A DNA stretch of 64,000 bases from [Pasteurella] mairii (GTDB lineage Bacteria; Pseudomonadota; Gammaproteobacteria; Enterobacterales; Pasteurellaceae): contig UGSS01000002.1 of NCBI GenBank assembly GCA_900454475.1, forward strand, positions 2,313,605 to 2,377,604. Reading direction: 5' to 3'. The notes under the pieces were generated by a model. The model was not told the DNA's origin. It did no database searches and worked only from the letters and a program-made list of their open reading frames with translations. Below are positions 17,701 to 25,464 of this stretch, one piece after another; the stretch's first letter is position 1, and each line of letters begins with the position of its first letter. The position numbers and the translations under genes were made by a program.

Positions 17701-20651
17701 AAGCGAAACCGACAAACGGTGATGCCGATAAGGATAAAATCGCGACCTTAGGTGATATTACTAATACGATTAATAGTACGTTCTGGAAAGTGACGTCTGG
17801 TACTGATGGCGGTAGCGAAGCAGAAGGTACAAAAAAATCGGAGCAACCAATCAAAGCCGGTGATATGGTGAGCTTAAAAGCGGGTAAAAATTTAACCATT
17901 AAGCAAGATGGCGCTAATTTTACCTTTGCCTTAAGTGATACGCTTAAAATTGATAATTTGAATGTAGGCGAAAAAGGGGCTGATGGTAAACCGGGTGAAG
18001 ACGGTAAGATTAGTGTTAATGGTAAGGACGGTTCTTCTGTTGTGCTTAATGGAAAAGATGGTTCGATCGGATTGAATGGAAAAGACGGTAAAGACGGGGT
18101 GACGATTAAGAGCGCTGATGGTGCGGCGGGCTTAGACGGAAAACCGGGCGAGCACAAAACTCGGATTGTGTATGAACGTAAAGATCCGAAAGATCCAAAC
18201 AAAACCATTACGGAAGAAGTGGCAACCTTGGAAGATGGTCAGCAATATTCTGCCGATAATTATGCGGAACAAGACGATAACACCGTGATTAAGAAAAAAC
18301 TAAATCAACGTCTTGAAATTAAAGGCGGTGCGGATGGTTCTAAATTAACCGACAATAATATCGGCGTGATTGTGGATAGCGGTGTTTTACGAGTGAAATT
18401 AGCGCAACAAATTAATTTAGGCAATGAGGGCGCATTAATTACCGGTAGAACTAAAGTGAACAATGATGGCATTACGATAACCCCAACTACGTCTGCCGAC
18501 GGTAGCACGAAAAAACCAGTAAGCTTAAGCGAGAACGGATTGGATAATGGCGGTAATCGTATTACGAATGTAGCTAATGGCGTTGCTGACAGTGATGCGG
18601 TTAATAAGGGGCAATTGACTGCCGCTGCGAAAGGGGCGAAAACCGAGGTGCAATCAGAAGATAGCTCCATTGAGGTAACGGAGACTCAAGGTAAAGATAA
18701 GCAGACGATTTATGATCTTTCTGTGGTGAAATCTGGGTTGACGGTGTCTGATGATAAACGCACGCTGACAGCGGATAAAGCCGGCAATGCTTTTGTTACG
18801 GGCGAAACCGTGGCAAATGCGGTGAATACTGCGACTGCGGCGGCGAGAACCGAGGTGACCTCTGATAATGGTAGCATTACTTTGGATCCAACCGTTGGTA
18901 AAAATGGACAGGAAATTTACGACTTAGCAGTCGCCAAGTCGAATTTAACCATTAGTCCGGATGGAAAAACGGTGAGCGCGGATAAACAAGGCGAGGCATT
19001 TGTGACCGGTGCTAATGTCGCGGATATGTTGAATAAGGCAGTCGCCTCGGCAAGAACCGCGGTGGAAGGCGGAACGAATGTTCAAGTGAGCGCGCAGAAT
19101 GCACCAGATGGACACGATATTTATACTGTAAGTGTTGAGGGTGATTTGACGAACATTAGCTCTATCAGCAATGATGGCACTCAAATTTCCTTAGGTAAGG
19201 ATGATAAAGGAAATAAAGCGGTTAATGTTAATGGCGCGAAGATTGGCGGAGTGGCTGATGGTGTCGCTGACAGTGATGCGGTTAATATGGGACAATTGAC
19301 TGCCGCTGCGAAAGGGGCAAAAACCGAGGTGCAATCAGAAGATAGCTCCATTGAGGTAACGGAGACTCAAGGTAAAGATAAGCAGACGATTTATGATCTT
19401 TCTGTAGTGAAATCTGGGTTGACGGTGTCTGATGATAAACGCACGCTGACAGCGGATAAAGCCGGCAATGCTTTTGTTACGGGCGAAACCGTGGCAAGTG
19501 CGGTGAATACTGCGACTGCGGCGGCGAGAACCGAAGTCGTTGAGGGTAAAAATATTCAGGTTGTGGAACAAACGGGTGAACATGGGCAAAATGTTTATAA
19601 TTTGAGCATCAGCGGTTTACCAATGGAATATGTGACAACCGATAATAAACCTGTAGTTAATATGGGCGGTAAGTTTTACTTGGAAGAAGTGAAAGACAGC
19701 GGCGAGGTGAAATTAACGCCGGTGGTCAATAACAATGGTAAATTCTTAACGCAAACTATTAACCCAGACGGTACGATAAGCCTTAATCCAATTCAAGTTA
19801 AGGTGAATTTAGCGAATAAAACGCCAATGCAATTGGGAAATATTGCAGACGGTACAGCGGATAATGACGCGGTGAATGTAAGACAGCTTAAAGCAACAAA
19901 AACCGAGGTTGAATCCACGGATAATAGTGTTGTTATTAGCGAACGTCAGGGAGAGAATAAACAGACGGTTTATAATCTATCTGTGGCAAAAACTGGCTTG
20001 ACATTATCTGATGATAAGCGAACTGTTAGCGCGGATTTTGCAGGAAATCATTTTGCGACAGGTGAAGAAGTGGCGAAAGCGATTAACGCAACCGCAGCGG
20101 CAGCAAGAACAGAAGTGATTGGTGGGACCAATGTAAAAGTGAAAACGGAAATCGGCGAAAAAGGACAAAACCGTTATACCTTGAGTGTTTCCGGCGATCT
20201 CACGGATATTCATTCCATTAGCAATGGTGATACGAAATTATCTTTAAGTAAAGATAATGAGGGGAACCCGGTTGTGAATGTGAATGGTGCGCGAGTGTCT
20301 AATGTTGCTGATGCAAGAGCGGACGGTGATGCGATTAATGCAAAACAACTGAAAAATGTGGTGAATGCTATCGGTGCAGGTATGGATAGATTATCACGTG
20401 ATATTCAGAATGTTGATAGCAACGCGAGAGCCGGTATTGCCGCAGCCGGGGCAATGGCTAACTTACCACAGGTGTATTTACCAGGTAAAAGTGCGGTCGC
20501 TATCGCCGGCGCATATTATCGTGGGCAATCTGCTTATGCCTTGGGTTATTCCAGAACCTCCGATAATGGAAAATGGATTATCCGCGCTTCGGCAGCAAAT
20601 AATACCCAACAGGATGTGATGGTGGGGGCTGGCGCTAGCTATATTTGGTAA
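8715..20651 (+). CDS. Giant trimeric autotransporter adhesin (Hsf/YadA type)
   Basis: A 3978-residue surface adhesin (type Vc secretion). Residues 1-25 are an extended signal peptide region (MNKVFRIVWSEARQAWLV); cleavage is predicted after ALPAEA near residue 73. Residues ~80-680 are YadA-head repeats of about 14-16 residues with the AxAIGxxA pattern. A first neck (DTDAVNVAQL) is near 690. The stalk then repeats modules of the W-V-x-P-G-D, ISNG..GTKITLSP and DAxNKKYVDE type, including super-repeats of 2.3-2.5 kb. A Gly-X-Y collagen-like stretch lies near 3080-3145. The last ~75 residues are the YadA anchor, ending in an aromatic Trp. The frame is intact throughout. It would trimerise and mediate adhesion to host cells or matrix. 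Uptake sequences lie inside the signal region (8831), the head (9782), a stalk repeat (19496) and the anchor (20489). Convergent malS follows. Confidence 0.95.
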   Translation: MNKVFRIVWSEARQAWLVVSELTKIKGKSKAESQGQDIQSAVAFSSIFSSFPFHLLPHIVLLGLFSLALPAEAATVTLGGGVSQTGDENTVAIIGTAGPGSIAIGGGDSKKTTATGRTSVAIGYKADTDNYGNAVAVGNLAKGLGNSSVAIGDNAAVNGGAEGAVAIGKGAQAMVNNAKMETNGVTGGDTPAGAVAIGREAKAAYASVALGHKALANVSQSIAIGDKAHSLHNNAVAIGVWANATKNTSNAIGYKANATGDYATALGAETTASGKSAFAVNYQANASGGAAIAVGRLSKATGLAATALGSGSQALANRTIAIGENKNASDGHSDGGAKASAEDAISIGTSSAASGKSAVAMGREANATKDDAVALGHNATASGNNSTALGTGTTASNHSSIAIGSSTEQGKRTSANATAQNAIAIGGATASGFDSIAMGYNSTAGGNSTRQIAIGRDAKALEAQSVVLGSNSISNASGAIALGSDVIASGYSSIAIGGDDLDNTTYQEKGGSKYINTTSAGKGSVAIGAKSKANSDGSVVLGVVANATGNESMALGALSHANGTQTVALGASSNATAEYAIAIGSNASAASHSVAVGKNSVANQTGTTALGESSFATKERATALGNNSNATIANGSVAIGYQSVTTKDKGDQGWKQNSSNYSSLSGNVQTATHAAVAIGNNSTVTRQITGLAAGSADTDAVNVAQLKSLTLELKAGNDEGNVTLSNEKLEIKGAKGITTNVTNNVVTVTGSGLTVTPDSNGTYSSETSTLEIKTNDNWNADNNGGRYSGDNIETRKTANGILIGIKEEPTFKKVTINGNGPVLSSTGIDMNNKKITNLQAGEQDTDAVNKKQLDASIGSTTYKAQHGEASGYKIKHNENKTITIKPGDINNSGTFKAANLATSVDSTGNITIGFKEDPSFKDVTASNSIKINGGITINSTGIDMGAGGNRKITNLANGTDSNDAVNFSQLQEVKNSIQNLQGGNVKVQSTSPNQITATKEGDTIKVGAKVVDDIETGADGKASLPKNYDKHALVTANATMAAVNDASWLVKTTDKSGWGKGDWVYINPGDNVVYANGTGTTAEVSNKVDNGKDTLTVKINVNTGTTEVDNTGKAKPKTDQDNNKIATLADITKTINETSWTVTSDLASGGSREGDAKEEKVKAGDKVTLKAGDNLKITQDGKSFTYALTKNLNNISSISNGANNVGTKITLSPDSKNIDVGGANISNVGKPIHSNDAANKAYVDELAGKGITFQANTNKTRAIKLGDTVDIVGANTNQITTTADGNGKVSIGAKTIRVDIGEYGRAQLAQADLKNGGKGESLVTADTLVRAINEAGFLVKTTDQSGDPDTKKNRDWAWISPGYRVVYENGTGTTVSVSQTKDPKANVKKNTLLKVKVDVNTGNSTVNSDGKAEPTTADDKDKIATIGNITNTINNTFWKATSGVVDGGEQGGTVTQAQIKAGDMVTLQAGKNMKITQDGSTFTYALMDTLSNITSISNGGDSGTKITLSPDSKKIDVGNANITNVAAPTAETDATNKKYVDEQITANQQNFTVGADSQGTAQGISVTKDQNRFDIVGKDGVATNVSGRQIEVGLDPETKGKIETANTVVTTKGITFVSDGNGNNRTHPIKLGEELKVSGASNIKTSVSSDGKALNIGLENNVTLAQEGKITIGPERSIHTTLEFDGLTIKTGKPDTKISVTKDGIKAGDKKITDVAAGDLKENGTDAVNAGQLYTVQQEAKKRTSVKAADGQQVVKVEKSKDPNSTGGDEYVVDVDTSKVTLKYKANNKDPQTVSLTDGLDFTDTDNITATVEASGVVKHALKSALTGIQSIAGKTTNGKEATTITLSEDPNDKKVTLNTAKLTGLKEGAVSENSTDAVNGKQLHNFVKVNNKAAEQGGSVNFVNSTTTSVSADNGNVSVNVNNTTLPVSNGKVSALDEANKTKFVNAGDLATALGNLSFKVQATGANLIEGAKDTGAQNIKFGDTVQFEAGDNLLVGRTDKKFTYRLASNLSNITSISNGGDKGTKITLSPDEKKIDVGGARITNVGTPSQESDVVNKKYVDEISNDLGNKGITFVSDGDKRTKAIKLGEQLKIVGTNPKQITTTADGNGTISIGAKTVPLEVGNDGRAKLPSWTPTKENTNGENLVTAEKIITAMNNIGFKVKTTDGSGLKIEGEEDSKDWAWVSAGYRVIYENGNGTTVQVSQQKDQGADTKLDTLLKVKVDVNTGNSTVDNNGKAKPTTEEDKKKIATLEDITNTINGTFWKATSGTVDGGIQDGQTSVVNMKAGDMLTFKAGKNLKVKQDGNSFIYSLNDALSGISSISNGDDGVGTKITLSDQEKKVDVGGAKITNVAKPTEDGDAANKKYVDDLGNTLSNKGITFVSDGNTKNKTNPIKLGDELKVTGASNIKTSVSEDGSALNIGLTDDVQLSLEGEVTIGPKSGNRYTTLEYDGLTVKTGTPNAKDIAVTKDGIKAGDKKITDVADGNVTKDSKEAVNGSQLYTVQEEAKKRTSVKAADNQQIVNVTKSQQANETGGDEYVVSVDTSKVMLKYKANGKNDQNVSLTDGLNFTDTDNITATVDKNGVVKHALNSALVGVTSITAKKVADGEEEATKITLSEDPNDKKVTLNSAKITGLQDGTIADNSSDAINGKQLHNLVKVNGNAAEKNGSVNFVDSATTSVSAGNDGNVTITVNNTTLSVNGGKVTAPTNDADKAKFVNAGDLANVLGNLSFKVQATGNNLIDSAKDTSEKEIKFGDTVQFEAGENLLVGRTDKKFTYRLASNLTNIGSISNGENGKGTKITLSPTEKNVDVGGAKITNVGAPQDNSDAVNKKYVDDLNKALSNKGITFATDTGKTNPIKLGEQIKFTSGNPDQLTTEVDKNSAIKIGLKTIGSLGVGWDGKAYVDDAHKNSLVTATGVISAVNDASWLVKTTDQSGLDNKGNKDWVYINPGDNVVYENGVGTTVKVSNKVENGKDTVTVKYDVNTGTSTVGDNGKAKPTNGDADKDKIATLGDITNTINSTFWKVTSGTDGGSEAEGTKKSEQPIKAGDMVSLKAGKNLTIKQDGANFTFALSDTLKIDNLNVGEKGADGKPGEDGKISVNGKDGSSVVLNGKDGSIGLNGKDGKDGVTIKSADGAAGLDGKPGEHKTRIVYERKDPKDPNKTITEEVATLEDGQQYSADNYAEQDDNTVIKKKLNQRLEIKGGADGSKLTDNNIGVIVDSGVLRVKLAQQINLGNEGALITGRTKVNNDGITITPTTSADGSTKKPVSLSENGLDNGGNRITNVANGVADSDAVNKGQLTAAAKGAKTEVQSEDSSIEVTETQGKDKQTIYDLSVVKSGLTVSDDKRTLTADKAGNAFVTGETVANAVNTATAAARTEVTSDNGSITLDPTVGKNGQEIYDLAVAKSNLTISPDGKTVSADKQGEAFVTGANVADMLNKAVASARTAVEGGTNVQVSAQNAPDGHDIYTVSVEGDLTNISSISNDGTQISLGKDDKGNKAVNVNGAKIGGVADGVADSDAVNMGQLTAAAKGAKTEVQSEDSSIEVTETQGKDKQTIYDLSVVKSGLTVSDDKRTLTADKAGNAFVTGETVASAVNTATAAARTEVVEGKNIQVVEQTGEHGQNVYNLSISGLPMEYVTTDNKPVVNMGGKFYLEEVKDSGEVKLTPVVNNNGKFLTQTINPDGTISLNPIQVKVNLANKTPMQLGNIADGTADNDAVNVRQLKATKTEVESTDNSVVISERQGENKQTVYNLSVAKTGLTLSDDKRTVSADFAGNHFATGEEVAKAINATAAAARTEVIGGTNVKVKTEIGEKGQNRYTLSVSGDLTDIHSISNGDTKLSLSKDNEGNPVVNVNGARVSNVADARADGDAINAKQLKNVVNAIGAGMDRLSRDIQNVDSNARAGIAAAGAMANLPQVYLPGKSAVAIAGAYYRGQSAYALGYSRTSDNGKWIIRASAANNTQQDVMVGAGASYIW
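12457..17945 (+). repeat. Tandem super-repeats in the adhesin stalk
   Basis: Segments beginning with a K-G-I-T-F codon block start near 12457, 14928 and 17247, so units are about 2.47 and 2.32 kb with a third partial unit of ~0.7 kb. Each full unit holds, in order, an IKLG/ITTTADGNG block, a VKTTD..W module, an ISNG/DAxNKKYVDE neck, a second GITFVSDG block, and a RTSVKAAD..DTDNITATV module. A partial copy also precedes the first unit (from ~11660). The copies are diverged but collinear, consistent with ancient tandem duplication. Confidence 0.75.
18585..18856 (+). repeat. 272-bp near-identical repeat, copy 1
   Basis: Collinear and of equal length with 19266-19537, with about six differences by eye. 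Encodes a stalk segment with EVQSEDSSIEVTETQGKDKQ. Confidence 0.85.
19266..19537 (+). repeat. 272-bp near-identical repeat, copy 2
   Basis: The partner of 18585-18856, offset by 681 bases. One of the differences changes AAATGCGGT to AAGTGCGGT, making a complete uptake-sequence core at 19496-19504 and an Asn-to-Ser change. The high identity suggests recent duplication or gene conversion. Confidence 0.85.
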
Positions 20652-20673
20652 GTGATATTTAATGTGTTACAGC

Positions 20674-20704
20674 TACCGACATAAGTAAAACGCTTATGTC
20701 GGTA
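20674..20704. terminator. Bidirectional terminator between adhesin and malS
   Basis: A perfect 12-bp stem TACCGACATAAG/CTTATGTCGGTA with a 7-base loop lies between the two convergent genes. The flanks are only moderately T-rich. Confidence 0.65.
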
Positions 20705-20722
20705 CTGAATCAAATTAATGAA

Positions 20723-22801
20723 TTATTTTCCTGCCCAGACGATCATGACTTTATCGTTGCCAAGTTCGCGGGTGAAGGCAAAATAAGGCGTATTTTTGAC
20801 CGCACTTTGTTGTTTTCCCGCGCCAATAGCGGGGTGGTGTTGGCGGAATTGGCTGAGTTTTTGCCAATGCGTTAATAGCGCATTTTTGTCGGCGGAGTTG
20901 GCAATTTCTTGCCAATTCATATCTGATCGCGTGCCTTGCATTGGATCAGAGCCGGTGGCGCCGAATTGTCGTCCGCTTTCATCTCCATAATAGATTTGTA
21001 CGCTGCCGGGAGCGAGTAGCAATAAGTTCGCGGCAGTTTTTTGTTTTTCGATATTTTGCTCGGCATCAGAATGAAAAAATAATCGGGTATCGTGGGAAGA
21101 TAAATAACTTAACACATTGATTTCTTGTAATTTTTCATTCATGGTTTGATATGTGCTATCAATATTGGCAAAGCAATCCAAGGCGTTTTTTGCCTGCTCT
21201 TGAAAGTCAAAGTTGATCATGGCGTCAAATCCATTTTGGTAATAATCGCTGTTAAAAACCCCATGTCCCCAAGCCTCGCCGGTCATCCAAAATGGTTGTT
21301 GAAAACTTTCTTGTGGATGGGCATTTTGCCATTCTTGTAGCGCTTTTTGCGCTTGATTTTTTAATGCCAGCCAAGTGGATTTTTCCACGTGTTTGGCGGT
21401 ATCAACGCGAAATCCGTCCACACCGTATTTACGTACCCAATCTGATAGCCAAGTGATTAAATAATCACGGACTTTGGCGTTCGGCAAATAATGGGCATTG
21501 GTGGATTTATACTGCAAAAATAGCGGTAAATCCACCGCACTTTCAGATTCGGTTTTTAAATCCGGCAAGGAGGATAATGACATGGTCAGATCGTCAAATT
21601 GCGGGCGATCGTAACCGCCAATATCAGAACGTACCCAATTTTTTCCCCACCAATTTTGCCATGCTTGTTTATCAGCAAAGTTAATATAATCATTAAAACT
21701 ATGCCAATTTTGGCGTTCGCTGGGTTTCCATGTTGTCCAATGTTCACCCAAAATCCGTTGTTTTTCTTCTCCTTTAAGATAAAGTGCGCCGAAGCCGAAT
21801 TCTTGCATATCGGCGAGGGTGGCGTAACCGGTATGGTTCATTACCACATCAAACAGAACGCGCATTCCGCGTTGGTGCGCCTGTTGAATAAAATGTGCCA
21901 AATCGGCTTCACTACCCATATTAGCATCCACTTTGGTCCAATCAAGATGATAGTAGCCATGATAAGCATAATGAGGAAAATCCCCTTTACTGCCGCCGCC
22001 AACCCAACCGTGCATTTGCTCCAGAGGCGAACTGATCCAAATAGCATTCACGCCAAGTTGTTGTAAATAATCCAATTTTTGCGTTAATCCGGCTAAATCG
22101 CCGCCATGAAAGGTACCAATTTCTTGCATTCCGTCTTTTTGGCGTCCGTAGCTGTGATCATTTGCGGGGTTGCCGTTAAAGAAGCGATCGGTTAACACAA
22201 AATAAACGGTGGCATTTTTCCAATGAAATTCTGCCGAATTTTTGACCGCACTTTTATCTGCAACTTTTTCTAATAATAACAAACCATTAGCCTCTTTTGC
22301 CGGCATAAATGTCACTTTCCCATGTTTTACTTGCGCCTGTTGACCGGAATAAAAATCCCGAATTTGTTCACCATCCGCAAAGGTACCTGAAACATCAATT
22401 TCAACAGCTTTTTTATCCCATGCCGGACAGGTTTTCATGACTTGCGGCGTTGCTTCTTGCGCTTGAATAATGCTGATACGCAAGGTTGGAGTACCGCTGC
22501 GCATATCAATTTGCGCCTGATAATCAGCGGATTTAAATAAACGCAGTTGCGGTACATCGCCGCTGCAAGGGATAAGCGATACTGTTTGATTTAATTTGAC
22601 CGCACTTTGCGCTTGGAAACATTGATTATCCTGCCAAAATTGCAGCGGGTAATTGCCTTTGGTTAAGCGAGCATCTGCTTGAAAAAGGGTATTTTGTTCA
22701 AGGGCGTTAAACGCGTTAAAGTGGGGATGTTGCCAGTTTGTGGCGTAAGCGGAAAAACTGAGCGAGCCAAATAATGCGAGAAAAAGTGCTTGTTTTTGCA
22801 T
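20723..22801 (-). CDS. malS: Periplasmic alpha-amylase
   Basis: A 692-residue GH13 enzyme close in size to E. coli MalS. It has a signal peptide (MQKQALFLALFGSLSFSAYA), an N-terminal extension and a catalytic barrel with VYFVLTDRFFNG, DVVMNHTG (region I), GFRVDTAKHVE (region II with the nucleophile Asp), TGEAWG (region III acid Glu) and YLSSHDTR (region IV). It would hydrolyse maltodextrins in the periplasm before uptake by the MalEFGK system. It lies about 100 bases downstream of malG, past a hairpin, so it may be expressed partly from the malEFG operon. In E. coli malS is unlinked; here it joins the mal cluster. Confidence 0.92.
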   Translation of the reverse strand: MQKQALFLALFGSLSFSAYATNWQHPHFNAFNALEQNTLFQADARLTKGNYPLQFWQDNQCFQAQSAVKLNQTVSLIPCSGDVPQLRLFKSADYQAQIDMRSGTPTLRISIIQAQEATPQVMKTCPAWDKKAVEIDVSGTFADGEQIRDFYSGQQAQVKHGKVTFMPAKEANGLLLLEKVADKSAVKNSAEFHWKNATVYFVLTDRFFNGNPANDHSYGRQKDGMQEIGTFHGGDLAGLTQKLDYLQQLGVNAIWISSPLEQMHGWVGGGSKGDFPHYAYHGYYHLDWTKVDANMGSEADLAHFIQQAHQRGMRVLFDVVMNHTGYATLADMQEFGFGALYLKGEEKQRILGEHWTTWKPSERQNWHSFNDYINFADKQAWQNWWGKNWVRSDIGGYDRPQFDDLTMSLSSLPDLKTESESAVDLPLFLQYKSTNAHYLPNAKVRDYLITWLSDWVRKYGVDGFRVDTAKHVEKSTWLALKNQAQKALQEWQNAHPQESFQQPFWMTGEAWGHGVFNSDYYQNGFDAMINFDFQEQAKNALDCFANIDSTYQTMNEKLQEINVLSYLSSHDTRLFFHSDAEQNIEKQKTAANLLLLAPGSVQIYYGDESGRQFGATGSDPMQGTRSDMNWQEIANSADKNALLTHWQKLSQFRQHHPAIGAGKQQSAVKNTPYFAFTRELGNDKVMIVWAGK

Positions 22802-22877
22802 AGCGAAGCCTCACGGAAAATTAGGTTGGAAAGTGAAATCGGAGCAAAAATTTAAGAGAAATCGGCGTGAAAATAAA

Positions 22878-22895
22878 GGTGGGCAAACGCCCACC
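22878..22895 (-). terminator. Hairpin after malG
   Basis: A GGTGGGC/GCCCACC stem with a 4-base loop, followed on the minus strand by TTTATTTT. It is a plausible attenuating terminator between malG and malS. The same 7-bp stem occurs at 25421-25439. Confidence 0.7.
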
Positions 22896-22905
22896 TCTCA
22901 TCGAA

Positions 22906-23796
22906 TTACCCTTTCACGCCACCAGCGGTTAAACCGCCAACTAACCAGCGTTGTGCGATCAGGAAAACCGCGGTAATTGGAATGGCGGATAACACTGCCG
23001 CTGCGGCAAAATCGCCCCACAAATAGTTTTGCGGATAAAGATATTGTTGCATTCCTACCGCAAGCGTGTAGCTGTTAACATCACGTAGCAACAAGGATGC
23101 GACCGGCACTTCAGTAATCGCGGCGATAAAGGAAAGAATGAATACCACCGCTAAAATTGGTACGGAAAGAGGCAATAAAATGAGACGGAAAGCCTGCCAA
23201 GGCGTTGCACCGTCTAATGATGCCGCTTCTTCTAAGGATCCGTCGATGGTTTCAAAATACCCTTTGATGGTCCACACGTGCAACGCAATTCCGCCTAAAT
23301 AAGCGAAAATTACGCCGGCATGGGTATTTAATCCTAAGAATGGCACATATTGTCCTAAGCGATCAAATAAGGCATATAACGCCACTAATGACAACACTGC
23401 CGGGAACATTTGGAAAATTAGCATCCCTTGCAAGATGGTTTTTTTACCTTTAAATTTCATGCGCGCAAAGGCGTAGGCGCAGGTGGTGGATAATGCTACG
23501 ATACCGACAGAGGTGATGGTTGCCACTTTTACTGAATTCCATAACCAACGAAGTACTGGGAACGGTGGCGGAGTGACGCTGCCATCTGCGTGTAGCACAT
23601 TAAAGCCTAAGGCAAGTTTCCAGTGTTCCCACGAAATTTCACTTGGGATAATATCGCCAATCGCGAGGTTTCCCGGGCGCAGTGAAATCCCGATGACCAT
23701 TAAGAGCGGAAACATAATCAACGCGACGAAACAGATTAACAGCACATGAGTTACCAACAAACGGTAACGCATGGATTTAGGTTGTACGATAGCCAT
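22906..23796 (-). CDS. malG: Maltose ABC transporter permease MalG
   Basis: A 296-residue inner-membrane permease with six predicted helices and the conserved cytoplasmic EAA loop ([15 protein letters not shown]), which docks on MalK. With MalF it forms the channel for maltose and maltodextrin. It follows malF by nine bases in the malE-malF-malG operon. Confidence 0.97.
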   Translation of the reverse strand: MAIVQPKSMRYRLLVTHVLLICFVALIMFPLLMVIGISLRPGNLAIGDIIPSEISWEHWKLALGFNVLHADGSVTPPPFPVLRWLWNSVKVATITSVGIVALSTTCAYAFARMKFKGKKTILQGMLIFQMFPAVLSLVALYALFDRLGQYVPFLGLNTHAGVIFAYLGGIALHVWTIKGYFETIDGSLEEAASLDGATPWQAFRLILLPLSVPILAVVFILSFIAAITEVPVASLLLRDVNSYTLAVGMQQYLYPQNYLWGDFAAAAVLSAIPITAVFLIAQRWLVGGLTAGGVKG

Positions 23797-23805
23797 AATA
23801 ATCTC

Positions 23806-25353
23806 CTAATCTAATTTCATTTTTGTTGCTTTGATATTTAATAAAGCCAGTCCGCCAACCAACAGGAAGATGATGGTGGCAATCGCCGCTGCCAAGCCGA
23901 AATCTTGTGAACCGCTACCTTCAAAGGCAATACGATAGGTGTAGCTCACCAATAAGTCGGTATAACCCGCCGGTGTTGTCGTACCGATCATATCTGGGCG
24001 ACCGTTGGTTAATAGTTGGATCAACACGAAGTTGTTAAAGTTAAAGGCAAAAGAGGCAATCATCAACGGGGTTAATGGTTTGAGCAACAACGGAACCGTG
24101 ATTTTGCTGAAATTTTGCCAAGTGGAAGCACCGTCCATCGCAGAGGCTTCGTATAAATCTTGTGGAATGGCTTTTAATAAACCCATACATAAAATCATCA
24201 TGTACGGATAACCCAACCAAGTATTGACGATTAAAATCATCACTTTCGCTAAGAACGGATCGTTAAACCATTCAGGGCGGATACCAAAGAGATTGTGCAA
24301 AATCATGTTGATTTCGCCGAAACTTTGGTTAAACAAGCCTTTAAACACGAGGATGGAAATAAACGCCGGTACTGCATAAGGTAAGATTAATAATAAGCGG
24401 TAAATCGCTTTGCCGCGTAATGCTTCCCACTGCACCACGCAAGCGAGAACCATACCAATAATCACGGTGAAAATCACGGTTAACACCGAAAAGACCACCG
24501 TCCAAATAAAGATCTGTACGAACGGTTTTTGGATGCCTTCATCAGTGAAAATTTTGACGAAATTATGAAAGCCGGTAGAAACCGTGTAACCTGGTTCTAA
24601 GGTTTCTTTTTCCCAATCGCCATTGGCGTTAATGGCTTGGAAAAAACCAATATCATTGTTCGCACGATAACGTTTTCCGTTTTCGTTATTAGTTAAAATT
24701 TGGCTTTCTTCATCATATTGATAGCGGGCTTTTTGTTCGGAAAATTGGCGCAATGAACTCATGGTCAAAGCATTTCCGTTAAATAATACAGTCATTTTTT
24801 GTAATGCCGCACGATTTTGCGTAATCACTTTTAATGGCGCGACTTCGCCTGTCGGGGTGGCTTGTTCGCTGACGTTGACTTGTTCATCGCTTAATAATAC
24901 CGGCTCGGAGACAAAATCTTGCGCGCTGTTATTATTGTGGAGCGAGAGGATATAACGATTATCCGCTTGCGGGTAAAGTTTGAAGTCAAATTTGTCGCCA
25001 GAGAAATAATGTTGATCACGTAAAACATTTAACGCGCGCTCAAAGGCGAGTTGGTTGGTACCGCTGTAGTTGGTGAACGCGATGGCGATGGTGGCCACCA
25101 ATGGAAATAAAATAAAAATCACCATTCCCATAATACCAGGGTACACATAGCGCCACGCATAGACTTTTTTACTGCTAAAAATGTAGATTCCAGAAGTTAA
25201 AATAACGAGTGTCAACAAAGCAAATAAATATTCTCCTTGCGAATACATTAAAAACACCAAATAGAAATCAAGCAGGAGAACACCGCCGATGACTAAATAT
25301 TTTAGCCAAAGGGAGGAGGATTGCGATGGAGTGGAGTAATCCGTTTGTTGCAT
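23806..25353 (-). CDS. malF: Maltose ABC transporter permease MalF
   Basis: A 515-residue permease with the large periplasmic P2 loop (about residues 90-280) typical of MalF, and an EAA loop (YEASAMDGASTWQNF) near residue 400. It has N-terminal membrane helices before the loop. It lies downstream of malE, separated by a ~110-base region with a hairpin and an uptake sequence (25383), which probably lets malE be expressed more than malF and malG. Confidence 0.97.
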   Translation of the reverse strand: MQQTDYSTPSQSSSLWLKYLVIGGVLLLDFYLVFLMYSQGEYLFALLTLVILTSGIYIFSSKKVYAWRYVYPGIMGMVIFILFPLVATIAIAFTNYSGTNQLAFERALNVLRDQHYFSGDKFDFKLYPQADNRYILSLHNNNSAQDFVSEPVLLSDEQVNVSEQATPTGEVAPLKVITQNRAALQKMTVLFNGNALTMSSLRQFSEQKARYQYDEESQILTNNENGKRYRANNDIGFFQAINANGDWEKETLEPGYTVSTGFHNFVKIFTDEGIQKPFVQIFIWTVVFSVLTVIFTVIIGMVLACVVQWEALRGKAIYRLLLILPYAVPAFISILVFKGLFNQSFGEINMILHNLFGIRPEWFNDPFLAKVMILIVNTWLGYPYMMILCMGLLKAIPQDLYEASAMDGASTWQNFSKITVPLLLKPLTPLMIASFAFNFNNFVLIQLLTNGRPDMIGTTTPAGYTDLLVSYTYRIAFEGSGSQDFGLAAAIATIIFLLVGGLALLNIKATKMKLD

Positions 25354-25420
25354 AATGCACTTCGAAAAACAAAGAAAAAACAGACCGCACTTTTATGTGG
25401 AATAAGGTGAGGTATTTATC

Positions 25421-25439
25421 GGTGGGCAGGATGCCCACC
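25421..25439 (-). terminator. Intercistronic hairpin malE-malF
   Basis: A GGTGGGC/GCCCACC stem with a 5-base loop lies between malE and malF. It matches the position of the E. coli malE-malF REP hairpins, which protect the abundant malE mRNA. It uses the same stem sequence as the hairpin after malG (22878-22895). Confidence 0.6.
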
Positions 25440-25464
25440 TTGTTATAGATTATTTACTCATCCC

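Noticed and set aside
12457-17945. Adhesin super-repeats as a mobile element
   Set aside because: The copies stay in one reading frame, have no transposase or terminal inverted repeats, and fit tandem domain duplication.
9000-20600. Many open frames of 60-200 codons antisense to the adhesin
   Set aside because: They follow from the repetitive, Gly/Thr/Asn-rich codons of the adhesin and have low-complexity products with no family features.
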